DNA from: Chitinophagales bacterium
GTDB lineage: Bacteria > Bacteroidota > Bacteroidia > Chitinophagales > Chitinophagaceae
Assembly: GCA_026936105.1 (NCBI GenBank)
Contig: JAIXKI010000015.1
Span: 1-64,000, forward strand
Length of the DNA: 64,000 nt
Direction of reading: 5' to 3'
The position numbers were made by a program, and so were the translations under genes. The notes under the pieces were generated by a model. The model was not told the DNA's origin. It worked only from the letters and a program-made list of their open reading frames with translations, and did no database searches. Of this stretch, positions 1-8,927 are shown piece after piece (the stretch's first letter is position 1; the number at the start of each line of letters is the position of its first letter).

Positions 1-290
1 AAAGAACACAGAGACTGCTTTGCGAACTCTGCGGGCACCTTTACGATCTCTGCGGCAATTTTTTTCTTACCGAAAAGAAAACAAAGAACACTTTGCGGCC
101 TCTACGGTTAAGCTTTTTTTACCGCTAAGAGCACAAAGTTTTTCGCAAAGAACACAGAGACTGCTTTGCGAACTCTGCGGGCACCTTTACGATCTCTGCG
201 GTTAATTTTTTCTTACCGAAAAGGAAACAAAGAATACTTTGCGGCCTCTGCGGTTATATTTTTTTTACCGCAAAGAGCACTGAGAAGAAT
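1..290. repeat. Two tandem copies of a 146-bp CGCAAAG/CTCTGCGG-type repeat
   Basis: The unit starting at 1 returns almost unchanged at 147. Both copies hold the blocks CACAGAGACTGCTTTGCG, CTCTGCGGGCACC and TTTGCGGCCTCT, separated by T-rich spacers. The left end is cut by the window, so more copies may lie outside. Read on the minus strand it is a chain of CGCAGAG and CGCAAAG words, a style of dispersed noncoding repeat seen in many environmental Bacteroidota and other bacteria. I see no transposase or gene associated with it. Confidence 0.8.
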
Positions 291-384
291 ATTAAAGTAT
301 TGATTCCCCAATTGGGCAACTGCGATGTTTTTCGGGAACATTGTTTATACTTCATTGCTGGTTTGCTGTATTCCGGCCTTAGCA

Positions 385-810
385 TCAGCGTAGCATTTTA
401 TAAAATTTTTCTATCTCTGCTGCCTCAGCCGTAGAAAGAATTTCATTGTTATCGTACTTTGTTTTCAGGAACAGGACTCTTTTATGTTGAGGAAATTTCT
501 CCAGAATAGCAGCGATGAGTTCTCCCTGTCTTGTACTTTTTTTATACAACGGTGCGGGAGCCGGCAAAGCTGATTTATACCGGGTAGGTTTTTTCAGAAT
601 AATGGCTTCGAGAGTGGATAGTTTTGCAGGAGGAACGCTTTTTACACTCACAGCTTTCCTGTACAAGCCTTCCAGTTGCTTTTTACTGAGTCCCCCCCTT
701 TCCACATACTGGTAAGACAGGCTCTGAATAAAAGCAGACCCGGGATTATCTGCCAGCACCAGTTTCAATACATCGCTGATCACATCTACATCCGGTCTTT
801 TTCTATCCAT
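385..810 (-). CDS. Hypothetical protein, 141 aa
   Basis: I do not recognise the family. The protein is soluble, rich in lysine and alanine, and has no signal peptide or membrane segment. Residues 1-60 read as helices that include a YVERGGLSKKQLEGLY stretch, resembling a short helical docking or DNA-end-binding fold, but nothing diagnostic is present. A proline-rich linker around residues 80-88 separates it from a second helical part ending in AAEIEKFYKML. It stands alone: the 146-bp repeats lie downstream and a divergent sugar dehydrogenase lies upstream. Length and coding style fit a real gene; function is unknown. Confidence 0.7.
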   Translation of the reverse strand: MDRKRPDVDVISDVLKLVLADNPGSAFIQSLSYQYVERGGLSKKQLEGLYRKAVSVKSVPPAKLSTLEAIILKKPTRYKSALPAPAPLYKKSTRQGELIAAILEKFPQHKRVLFLKTKYDNNEILSTAEAAEIEKFYKMLR

Positions 811-1067
811 GATTTTTTTTAGTAAGATGAAAGTAAGGATTTTTCCCAGTACTAACCGGAATGGTTTTCTTCAATCTTTCTCTTCCTTATAATTTGGATC
901 ATTACGAAATTTCACAAAAGGGTAATCCTTTGTGTCAATTTATTTTCACTGTCCTATAATCAGGTTCTTTGAAAATTTTATAAGCGTTCTATCCCTAAAG
1001 CTTACGAATATCATTTGCAGAAATGCAAATAAAATTTATTCCGTAAATTGAACACAATTCTTTAACC

Positions 1068-2300
1068 ATGAGTACCAATATTTTTACCCTCAGCCTGTTC
1101 ATCACTGCATCACTGAGTTTTTGCCAGTCGCCGGCAGCCCGTCATTATTCCGCAAGCTCCACCAGGGACACGCTTCCGCCGGTAGAGACAAAAAAGCCTA
1201 ATACAGATTATGCCCCAGCTTTCAAAGGCCAAACCCGAATTGCAGGAATGGAAACAAAGACACCATACAAAAGTGAAGTGCTTACTACAGAGTTGAAACA
1301 ACCCTGGGGCATTACCAGTTTGCCGGATGGCAGATTCCTGATCACTCAAAAAGGCGGAACCATGGTGATCGTAAACGGGAAAGGTGAAATCAGCCAACCT
1401 ATCACCGGCATTCCTGAAGTGAACAGCCGTGGACAAGGCGGTTTACTGGGCCTTACTCTCGACCCTGATTTTTCAAAAAACAGGATGGTCTATTGGGCAT
1501 TCTCACTGAGCACACCCGAGGGCAATCAGACCGCTGTGGCCAAAGGCAGGCTCGCCGATGATGAAAAGACCATTGAAAATGCAACCGTAATTTACAAAGC
1601 AAACCCGGCCTATAAATCCACATTGCATTACGGAGGCAGAGTATTATTTGACAAAACAGGAAACCTGTTTGTTTCCACCGGAGAGCGTTCAGACATTGTG
1701 ACGAGGCCGCAGGCACAATGGCTCAATTCTGCATTGGGAAAAGTTTTAAGGATAACCAAAGACGGGCAGCCTGCTCCGGGAAATCCTTTTATCGGTAAAG
1801 AAGGTGATTTCCCCGAGATATGGTCTTATGGCCACAGAAATGTTCAGGGACTGGCTTTCAATCCCGTGACCGGTGATCTGTGGGAATCGGAATTCGGGCC
1901 CCGCGGCGGTGATGAGATCAACCTGATCCGTCCCGGAAACAATTACGGATGGCCCATCATCACTTACAGTCTTGAATATTCAGGCCAAAAGATCGGCGAC
2001 GGCATCACACAAAAAGAAGGAATGGAGCAGCCTGTTTATTACTGGGATCCCGTTATCTCTCCCAGCGGCATCACCTTTTGCAGCAGCGATAACATTCCCG
2101 AATGGAAAAACAATCTGTTTGTAAGTTCGCTGAGCGGAAGCCATATTGCAAGACTGAGGATAGAAAACAACAAAGTGACCGGGGAAGAAAGGCTTCTTGC
2201 CAATGAAGGGCAGCGCTTCAGGGATATCACCCAGGGGAAAGACGGGAATCTGTATGTAGTAACCGACCAGGGAAGGTTATATAAACTTTCAAAAGATTAA
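1068..2300 (+). CDS. PQQ-dependent sugar dehydrogenase (glucose/sorbosone dehydrogenase family)
   Basis: Secreted six-bladed propeller enzyme of the aldose sugar dehydrogenase (YliI/GdhB-like) family, which oxidises sugars using PQQ. Visible family hallmarks are GQGGLLGLTLDPDF at 122-135, LHYGGR at 186-191 with the expected catalytic His187, YGHRNVQGLAF at 254-264, and the E..GPRGGDEIN...G.NYGWP block at 273-297. The N-terminus is a signal sequence ending near SFCQSP; Cys19 could be lipidated, but the lipobox is imperfect. Family length is normal at 410 aa. No PQQ biosynthesis genes are in the window, so the cofactor would have to come from elsewhere or from the environment. Substrate not inferable. 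Confidence 0.88.
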   Translation: MSTNIFTLSLFITASLSFCQSPAARHYSASSTRDTLPPVETKKPNTDYAPAFKGQTRIAGMETKTPYKSEVLTTELKQPWGITSLPDGRFLITQKGGTMVIVNGKGEISQPITGIPEVNSRGQGGLLGLTLDPDFSKNRMVYWAFSLSTPEGNQTAVAKGRLADDEKTIENATVIYKANPAYKSTLHYGGRVLFDKTGNLFVSTGERSDIVTRPQAQWLNSALGKVLRITKDGQPAPGNPFIGKEGDFPEIWSYGHRNVQGLAFNPVTGDLWESEFGPRGGDEINLIRPGNNYGWPIITYSLEYSGQKIGDGITQKEGMEQPVYYWDPVISPSGITFCSSDNIPEWKNNLFVSSLSGSHIARLRIENNKVTGEERLLANEGQRFRDITQGKDGNLYVVTDQGRLYKLSKD

Positions 2301-2304
2301 CCCG

Positions 2305-2342
2305 GATAATTTTATCATACCGTTTCCTCAAATAAAATTATC
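2305..2342. terminator. AT-rich inverted repeat after the sugar dehydrogenase
   Basis: GATAATTTTAT (2305-2315) pairs exactly with ATAAAATTATC (2332-2342) around a 16-nt loop in the short gap between two convergent genes. There is no clean T-run, so it is only a weak candidate for a bidirectional terminator. Confidence 0.35.
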
Positions 2343-2391
2343 AATGATCTTTTCATCCGGAGGCATCAACAGTTCGCTATTCTCAGCGTGC

Positions 2392-3699
2392 TTATGATTT
2401 TTTATCCTTCTTAAAAGTTTTAGACGGTTTTATCTTCCTCGGTGGCCTGACGGATTTCTGACTATGCTGAACCCTGAATTGTTTCGGGTGATCGTTATTG
2501 ACCTCAGTCCTTTTGGGCTGATCCCATTGTTGCTTAAAAGTTTTCTTTGATTCCGGAACACTGTTCATGGGTTTTATATCCGTGTTCGGCTGATAAGGTT
2601 TCATTGTCTGCACTCCCTTTGGTACAGATTGTGTTTTCTGATCCAATACTTTTTCCTTTTCCGCAGGAACAACTTCTTTTCCATTTTCAAACGGAACATT
2701 TTCTTTTGTCTTTTCTGCAGGAAGTCCGTTATCTCTGATCAAATTATTTTTTTCCGCTTTATTATTTCTGTTCTCTTCATTTACATTATTGACGGAGCTA
2801 TTCACTTTGCTCGTTTCACTATTCTTCACGGAAACAGGTCTTGCCTGTTGGTATGCTTCAAATTTTGCAGGCGCCGGTTTGTTTGCCGAAGTATTTTCCT
2901 TTACAGCAGGCCGGAATATTGTAAGCTGGTTTTTACTCACTGAACTTTGCCCCGGCTTATCTGAAGCAGCTATCTTCGTCATCGTCAAACGCTGGTTCGT
3001 TGCTTTTTCCACATCCTCCCGTTGCGGCCCGGTGAAATAATTACCTGTATTATTTTTAGTTGTTTTGTAAACATTGGTATTATTGATATTCGTTGTTTTC
3101 TGTATGTTGGTGTTATTGATAACCGTAACATTTTTCACGATGTTATTCACCTCGGTTATGTTTGTCGTTTTGTAATTATTGATCACGTAATTATTTATGT
3201 TGGTTTGTGTGAGATTCCCCGACTGTACAAAATTCCAGGAACGGGCCGGAGGAGTCCATCCGACAGAAATGCCCACACTTATATGCGGCGCCAACGGAGC
3301 CCATCCATAATAGCCACCGCTTCTGCCCCACATTACCCATGCCGGCGCCCATTCATGACCCGGGAGCCACATCCATCCATAACCATCATCGTACATCCAT
3401 CTTCCGTAGTGAAAAGTTGCCCATCCCCATTGATAGTGGGAAACCCATGTCCACCCATAATTGGTAAATATCCAGTGCCCATTGGTAGCGTAAGGCCTGA
3501 ACCCTGCCTCTACTGAAGGCCTCCAAACATACCCGTATTGAGGATAATCAATCCACCTGCCGAAAGGAGACAAATCATTGTAAAAAACATCGTATCCAAC
3601 AGGCCCTTTTTCGGTTGCACGAACCGCAACAGTTGTCCGGGAGGGTGAACAACCACAAGCCATAATGCAAATAGCAGCAATGGGGAAAATATTTTTCAT
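2392..3699 (-). CDS. YXWGXW-repeat lipoprotein with Asn-rich repeat region (DUF6600-like)
   Basis: Predicted outer-membrane-anchored lipoprotein. I chose the internal Met at 3699 because it gives a compact signal peptide with lipobox IMAC and lipidated Cys at about residue 15; the longer frame (from 3756) would bury it. Residues about 35-160 carry aromatic W/Y-rich units (YGYVWRP, GHWIFTNYGWTWVSHYQWGW, YGRWMYDDGYGWMWLPGHEWAPAW) typical of the YXWGXW/DUF6600 family. Next comes an Asn/Thr-rich low-complexity stretch of repeated NNTN, INNY and YKTT units, then a charged linker and a strongly basic tail (PPRKIKPSKTFKKDKK). Function unknown; the layout suggests a surface or peptidoglycan-contacting protein. 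Confidence 0.75.
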   Translation of the reverse strand: MKNIFPIAAICIMACGCSPSRTTVAVRATEKGPVGYDVFYNDLSPFGRWIDYPQYGYVWRPSVEAGFRPYATNGHWIFTNYGWTWVSHYQWGWATFHYGRWMYDDGYGWMWLPGHEWAPAWVMWGRSGGYYGWAPLAPHISVGISVGWTPPARSWNFVQSGNLTQTNINNYVINNYKTTNITEVNNIVKNVTVINNTNIQKTTNINNTNVYKTTKNNTGNYFTGPQREDVEKATNQRLTMTKIAASDKPGQSSVSKNQLTIFRPAVKENTSANKPAPAKFEAYQQARPVSVKNSETSKVNSSVNNVNEENRNNKAEKNNLIRDNGLPAEKTKENVPFENGKEVVPAEKEKVLDQKTQSVPKGVQTMKPYQPNTDIKPMNSVPESKKTFKQQWDQPKRTEVNNDHPKQFRVQHSQKSVRPPRKIKPSKTFKKDKKS

Positions 3700-4156
3700 G
3701 TGTATCTGTTTTAATTGTAGTGTTGTTACATACCTGCTTTGTCGCAGGCAGTTCATTCGTCATAATCCCGGCCGCTTCCGGGATCATTGTATGCTGAAAT
3801 AATCGTTTTTAAATTTTACTGATCTTTTCATACAAATAACTTTTATTGAGATGATCCTGCTTTTGATTGGTTTTTATTAAAAAAGTTTATTCTGCATTTT
3901 CTATCCGGTAACAAACCAAATACCTATTGCTTTTAAAACACTAAAATGAAGGGGTCAATAACAAACCGCTAACATGAAAAAAAGAAAGCTTAACAGTGAA
4001 ACATACCTGCAGGGGCTGGAATAGATATCCCCCGGAGAATAATGCTCCGGAACCGGAAATGAAATATTGCCCTTTATAAAGTAGACAGGATAATAAACAA
4101 CAATTTAAAATGAAAATTAAAGGCAGTAACCTGCTGAAAACGCGTATATCCTGATC
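3700..4156. other. Gene-free stretch, 457 bp
   Basis: Lies between the YXWGXW lipoprotein and the UbiA-like gene, both on the minus strand. It is AT-rich and only tiny frames are present, such as a 16-codon one at about 3974. I see no RNA-like structure or clear promoter box here. Confidence 0.5.
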
Positions 4157-5143
4157 TTAATACCGGGAGAATAATAAAGCCCCCGCTATCCCGCAAATCC
4201 CTTTTACCAGCATAAGCCCGTCAATAATGATCAGGTAATATAAAATTGGTTTGCGGCGATGCATGGAATAAGCCACCCATAACAACAATAAAAACGGAAT
4301 CAGATTCACCAGGTAATGAACGGAAGTAAAAGATGACTCAAGTGCAAAAATGCTGAATGCTATCAACCCAATTACAATCAGCGGCAGCAGTATCAGAAAA
4401 ATGGTCTTTCGCAAACCTACCTGCACCACAAAAGTTTTCAGTTGCCTGTTGGCATCATCCGCATAATCTTTTATGTCAAACATGATGGCCAGCACGGAAA
4501 TGTACATCCAGTTTTTTACAAAAAGCCAGAACACAAGAAAATTAAAATCATAATGCAGGTCATTTTGCCATTGATGAAACATGGGAGGATAAAGAGTAAC
4601 GGTGCCTGCCCAGACAAAACCCACCACAAAAGGTTTCAGCCATCCTGTTTTCCTCAAATTGATCCTGAATATGGGGAAAAATGCATTGCCATAATATAAC
4701 AATGCCACCACCGGAACAGATAGCAGCATCACCCATTCCGAAAGATGCAGCGAAAATATATGATGATATTCCAACACTGCCAGGTCAAGTGCACAAATAA
4801 AAGCAATGAACGAAAAGATCATCTGCGTGATGTTCAGAAACCGTTCATTTCTCTGATACCAGGCCGTGCGTCTGTTGTAATAATCGTTTTTAGCCGGTGG
4901 GGTCAGTTTGATTTTCCCTCCCAGAAATGCAATGCGGAAACTGATTTCTCCCATGTAGGCATAAGTATAATAAACGATGGTTGCCGAACATAATAAAAGA
5001 TAAAATACGAACCGGTTCAACCCAATGGATTGCTGAAGGGATGATTCAATGGCCAGTGATAAAGCGCAGAAAGCATAAAAATAATTGCCGAAAAAGATGA
5101 ACTCAATGATCCTCTCCTTAAAAACAAACAGGCGTCTTTTCAC
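4157..5143 (-). CDS. UbiA-like integral membrane protein
   Basis: A polytopic membrane protein of 328 aa with eight or nine hydrophobic segments. It resembles the divergent UbiA prenyltransferase relatives common in Bacteroidota. The second acidic motif is visible as FDIKDYADDANRQLKTF around residues 225-241, like the D..xD...LKT.pv..G region of UbiA enzymes. The first motif (NDxxDxxxD) is degenerate; the nearest match, NDYYNRR, is near residue 85. If active it would move a polyprenyl chain at the membrane, but loss of the first Asp cluster makes catalysis uncertain. It is a single gene with no biosynthetic neighbours. Confidence 0.6.
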   Translation of the reverse strand: MKRRLFVFKERIIEFIFFGNYFYAFCALSLAIESSLQQSIGLNRFVFYLLLCSATIVYYTYAYMGEISFRIAFLGGKIKLTPPAKNDYYNRRTAWYQRNERFLNITQMIFSFIAFICALDLAVLEYHHIFSLHLSEWVMLLSVPVVALLYYGNAFFPIFRINLRKTGWLKPFVVGFVWAGTVTLYPPMFHQWQNDLHYDFNFLVFWLFVKNWMYISVLAIMFDIKDYADDANRQLKTFVVQVGLRKTIFLILLPLIVIGLIAFSIFALESSFTSVHYLVNLIPFLLLLWVAYSMHRRKPILYYLIIIDGLMLVKGICGIAGALLFSRY

Positions 5144-5382
5144 GAATAAAAAAATTAATAAGAAGCTATGATCTTCTTTTTATTTCAAATGATCACCGGC
5201 GGTCCCGGCATTTTCAAAGATACCATTTGGCTATCTTAAAAAGAAAGAGTGATATAAGCCGAAGTTATCTTTGTTTTCCTGTTCGCTGAAAGGATAAGGG
5301 ATTCATTCCTTTCTCTTCACAACGGATTTGTTGCAGATGAACCCTTCAAAAAGGCATCAGAATGCAAATTTCTTCAATCGCT

Positions 5383-5390
5383 TATCTTTG
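5383..5390 (+). promoter_or_regulatory. Putative -7 element TATCTTTG
   Basis: Matches the Bacteroidota housekeeping consensus TAnnTTTG and ends 40 bp before the ATG of the oxoamine synthase. No obvious -33 TTTG box is present. Confidence 0.5.
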
Positions 5391-5430
5391 CACCATTCAA
5401 AAATGAAAAATTATCAAACTATAATAAAGC

Positions 5431-6744
5431 ATGGCAGATATTTTTGAACACTTACTCAAAAACTATGGCCCTATCGGCCAGCACAGAAAAAGAGCACATG
5501 GATACTTTGCATTTCCAAAACTTGAGGGTGAGATTGGCAGCCGCATGACATTCCGGGGAAAAGAAATGATCGTCTGGAGCCTGAACAACTATTTAGGATT
5601 GGCCAATCATCCGGAAGTCCGTAAGACCGATGCAGATGCGGCTGCACAATACGGGCTCGCCACACCGATGGGTGCCCGAATGATGAGCGGCAACACGGTA
5701 TTGCACGAACAATTAGAAACCGAACTGGCGGCATTCGAGAAAAAAGAAGATGCCATTTTACTGAACTACGGTTACCAGGGAATGGTAAGTTTAATTGATT
5801 CACTCTGCAGCCGTCATGATGTAATCGTATACGATTCGGAAAGTCATGCCTGCATTATTGACGGGCTTCGGTTACATCCCGGGCATCGTTATGTGTTTAA
5901 ACATAATGATATGGAAGATTGCGAAAAACAATTGCAACGTGCCGCCGTCCTTGTTGAAAAACAAAATGCAGGGGGCATACTGGTGATCAGTGAAGGTGTG
6001 TTTGGCATGGCAGGAGATCAGGGTAAACTGAGAGAGATCGCTACAATGAAAAAGAAATATCAGTTCAGATTGCTGGTAGATGATGCTCATGGTTTCGGTA
6101 CATTAGGAAAGACAGGCGCCGGTGCCGGAGAAGAGCAGGGCTGCCAGGATGAAATAGATCTTTACTTTTCAACCTTTGCAAAATCCATGGCCTCCATCGG
6201 GGCATTTGTTGCAGGCCCGCACGAGATCATAGATTATGTCCGCTACAATATCCGTTCGCAAATCTTCGCCAAGAGTTTACCGATGCCCTTTGTGATAGGA
6301 AATTTAAAGCGCCTTGATCTGTTGCGCAATCATCCTGAGTTCAAGGAAAAACTCTGGCATAATGCTTTGAAACTTCAAAAAGGATTGAAAGAAAACGGAT
6401 TTGATATCGGAAGCACCAATTCCGTAGTGACGCCTGTCTATATGAAAGGAGATGTGCCGGAAGCAACAGAAATGGTGATGGACCTGCGGGAAAATTATGG
6501 CATATTCGCTTCCATTATCGTTTATCCGGTAATTCCGAAAGGGCATATCATTTACCGCCTGATTCCATCTGCCATTCACACCGACGAAGACATAGATCTT
6601 ACACTCAAAGCTTTCTCTGAAACCAAAAAGAAACTGGATGCCGGAGAATATAAAGTGGAAGCTATTCCTGATATGGCAGATGTAAGTAGCAAGCGTTTTG
6701 ATTATTTTTTAAACAAGCGAAAAACAAATAAGCGGAATAAATAA
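5431..6744 (+). CDS. PLP-dependent alpha-oxoamine synthase (sphingolipid/sulfonolipid-type acyltransferase)
   Basis: Fold-type I PLP enzyme of the KBL/BioF/serine palmitoyltransferase family, which condenses an amino acid with an acyl-CoA and releases CO2. Key sites are His139 in SESHA, the Asp218-x-His220 pair in DDAHGFG, and the PLP lysine Lys251 in TFAKSMASIG. The 437-aa length exceeds BioF or KBL (about 390-400 aa) because of an N-terminal extension containing FPKLEGEIG and a C-terminal tail ending in basic residues. No biotin or threonine-degradation genes are nearby. Bacteroidota use family members for sphingolipids (serine) or sulfonolipids (cysteate), and I favour one of these roles. 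Which amino acid it uses cannot be read from the sequence. Confidence 0.8.
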   Translation: MADIFEHLLKNYGPIGQHRKRAHGYFAFPKLEGEIGSRMTFRGKEMIVWSLNNYLGLANHPEVRKTDADAAAQYGLATPMGARMMSGNTVLHEQLETELAAFEKKEDAILLNYGYQGMVSLIDSLCSRHDVIVYDSESHACIIDGLRLHPGHRYVFKHNDMEDCEKQLQRAAVLVEKQNAGGILVISEGVFGMAGDQGKLREIATMKKKYQFRLLVDDAHGFGTLGKTGAGAGEEQGCQDEIDLYFSTFAKSMASIGAFVAGPHEIIDYVRYNIRSQIFAKSLPMPFVIGNLKRLDLLRNHPEFKEKLWHNALKLQKGLKENGFDIGSTNSVVTPVYMKGDVPEATEMVMDLRENYGIFASIIVYPVIPKGHIIYRLIPSAIHTDEDIDLTLKAFSETKKKLDAGEYKVEAIPDMADVSSKRFDYFLNKRKTNKRNK

Positions 6745-6825
6745 AAAAATGCGATCGAAAGATCAGGGCTTTATTCATCTGAAATGAGATCGTTTTAAAT
6801 AAAAAGAAATCAGGCAGGAAACATT

Positions 6826-7455
6826 ATTTAAAATATTTTCTGATCGCTTAATACTTCTAAAGATTCATCAGTAAATAACTTTATAAAGAATCTTGTTTTC
6901 ATCGGAAGTCTAATCAAAAACTTTTATCGAACAGCAAAAGCGGGCGGGCATTAACCTTGTTTTGTTTCAAAAACCTAAAATTTTTGAAGAAATTTTTGAT
7001 CTACCTGATATTTCGAAAACGTCCGCCGCAGGAACAAACGTTGATAAAATCCGGTGATTCATCGGAGCCTTAATCAAAACTTTATCCGGGCAAAAGCCGG
7101 GCGGGCATTAACTTTATTTTATTTCCTGAAAACCTACAAAGCTTTTTGAAGAAATTTTTCTGATCAACTGATACTTCCAAAATGATTCATCAGGATGAAA
7201 GCCGATGATAAAAAAAGAATCCCGATTTTCATCGGGAGCCCTAATCAAAAACTTTATCCGAACGGCAAAAGCCGGGCGGGCATTAACCTTTACTTTATTT
7301 CTTGAAAATTCGTTGGAGATATTTTAAAGAAAATTTTCCTATCAACTGATACTTCCAAAATGATTCATCAGGATGATAAAAAAAGAACCCCCGATGGAAA
7401 TCGGGGGGCCCTAATCAAAAACCATTAACCATTAAACCTTATCCTATGAAAATTC
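6826..7455. repeat. Four degenerate tandem copies of a roughly 165-bp hairpin-bearing unit
   Basis: Copies begin near 6826, 6981, 7143 and 7322. Each runs from a TTTTTGAAGAAATTTT-like start through CTGATACTTCCAAAATGATTCATCAG, a short hairpin ending in ATCGG, CTAATCAAAAACTTTATCC, and GCAAAAGCCGGGCGGGCATTAACC. The last copy lacks the GCAAAAGC block. Hairpins vary between copies: CCCGAT-TTTC-ATCGGG at about 7221-7236 and CCCCCGAT-GGAA-ATCGGGGG at about 7388-7407. No open frame of useful length runs through the array. It fills the gap between convergent genes. Confidence 0.8.
7388..7407 (+). terminator. Strong GC hairpin in the last repeat copy
   Basis: A perfect 8-bp stem, CCCCCGAT/ATCGGGGG, with a GGAA loop. 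No long T-run follows, so a termination role is plausible but unproven; it also forms part of the tandem array. Confidence 0.45.
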
Positions 7456-7862
7456 ATTGCTAATATCGGAAGAAAAGTTGAATACAAAACAAAATTGTTG
7501 CAGTTTTTTTTTAAAGGGCTTTTTATCAGAATTCTGGCAGCCCGTCAATAAAGCAAGAACACAATCGTTTGCACGGAAATTTCATTTTATCTTCCTAAAC
7601 GTGACAAAAAATTGAAACCCCTTTTTGTCATATTGCTAAACCAAAATAATTTTTATCCTAAGAATAAACACTTATTCAAATTCTCCTCAGTCAAAAAAAG
7701 ATACCTTTTCTTGTCAGGGGGAGGTTGAAAGTTGAAAATTAATTGAAGAAAAAAAATCAAAGTATTTGAATATTGCGTTACCACTTTCAGAGATTTCTTT
7801 TCTGATCATCATTTAAAACAATGATGAAGAAATCGTAAATCAAATAAATTTATGAAGAGCAA
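7456..7862. other. Gene-free AT-rich stretch with one inverted repeat
   Basis: The only structure seen is TGACAAAAA (7602-7610) pairing exactly with TTTTTGTCA (7622-7630). It could be an operator or a weak hairpin. No coding frame is supported. Confidence 0.5.
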
Positions 7863-8927
7863 TCATGGTTTTACAAACACTTTCTTCCGGTATGCAGCAA
7901 ACAGAAGCAATATCATAATGATCCCGGTGATCCAGATGAAGATGTTGGACAGGAGAAATATTCTCACCGGCGTGTAAAACAATACGGCTCCAAAAACAAT
8001 GGCAGCGCCAAAAGATAATCCGATCGCTCTTTCCTTTTTTCCTTTCAGTGAACTTATCAGCAACATGGTCGTGGAAGGTATGCTGGATTGCAGAAGGCCG
8101 ATGCCCACGCAAAACAAAATGATCTCATCCCTGAAAAATGTGATCAATGGTGTGGCAAATATCAGCGAAAGAAAAGTGTATAATCTCCATCCTATGCGAT
8201 CGGACAGCCACCCTCCGATTATCTTACCAGCAAATGCCGAAGCGGCAATGGCGATCAGCCAGCTGTAATTACTTTCATGGATCAATTGAAAAATATTCCA
8301 GACAGCAGAGCGAAGGGAAATGATGGTCAGCAAAAGGATCATGACCAGATCATGCCGGTCTAGCTGAAACTTTTCTTCAGGATCTCTCCCTTTCTCTTCA
8401 ACTGCCGGTATCAATTTCTTTTCACTTCGAAAAAATAAAAAAAGTAAGCCCAGTATCAACATAGCAGAGATCATAAGCCAGCTCATCACGGGAATATTCT
8501 CAAATGCAAAATATCCGCCCGAAATAAGTCCTGCCACACCCGGCGCTGCAAACAATCCGATATCCTGTGCTTTCTTTTTTATGGCACAAACGGTTCCTCC
8601 TGATACATGATAGATCGCAGAAGCTACGCCTGCCATGACAATAGAAAGTTGAGGATAGTAAGAAAAGGCTGCGAGTGCCACGCTGTTCAAACCGTAAGCG
8701 ATTACCAGAAACTTACCCGGCGATTTGATCTTTTCCAAAAGCAAAGCAAAAGGATATTGCCCGCCGAATGCCAGCAAATTATACATCAGTAATCCCATGC
8801 CGATCTCCAAGGCCCCCGATCCTGTCTGCACCAGTCTGCCTAAAAAATAACCGGCGATCATATCATTCAGCCCGTGACCGGCGCCCAATAATAAGATTAC
8901 ATTAAACTTATTTTTAAAAATGCTCAT
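7863..8927 (-). CDS. MFS transporter, fosmidomycin-resistance-like
   Basis: Twelve-helix major facilitator protein. The start at 8927 gives MSIFKNKFN followed by a first helix with GAGHGLNDMIAGYFLGRL, like the Fsr-type motif in helix 1. The longer upstream frame would run back into the preceding gene. The ATG overlaps the TAA stop of that gene by one base (TAATG), a sign of translational coupling. A charged cytoplasmic loop (EEKGRDPEEKFQLDRHD) sits mid-protein between the two six-helix halves, and the ILSDRIGWR-like motif (WLSDRIGWR) opens the second half. Substrate unknown; Fsr relatives export small organic compounds. Confidence 0.75.
   Translation of the reverse strand: MSIFKNKFNVILLLGAGHGLNDMIAGYFLGRLVQTGSGALEIGMGLLMYNLLAFGGQYPFALLLEKIKSPGKFLVIAYGLNSVALAAFSYYPQLSIVMAGVASAIYHVSGGTVCAIKKKAQDIGLFAAPGVAGLISGGYFAFENIPVMSWLMISAMLILGLLFLFFRSEKKLIPAVEEKGRDPEEKFQLDRHDLVMILLLTIISLRSAVWNIFQLIHESNYSWLIAIAASAFAGKIIGGWLSDRIGWRLYTFLSLIFATPLITFFRDEIILFCVGIGLLQSSIPSTTMLLISSLKGKKERAIGLSFGAAIVFGAVLFYTPVRIFLLSNIFIWITGIIMILLLFAAYRKKVFVKP

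Noticed and set aside
20-205. 61-aa open frame in the left repeat
   Set aside because: It is made entirely of the 146-bp repeat units (repetitive LRAPLRSLRQF-type text) and has no start context or homology pattern; noncoding repeat.
3022-3516. Antisense open frame of 164 aa
   Set aside because: It lies wholly opposite the YXWGXW lipoprotein gene, whose composition forces open frames on the other strand.
6826-7455. CRISPR array
   Set aside because: Units are about 165 bp and similar throughout, with no short constant repeats separated by unique spacers and no cas genes nearby.
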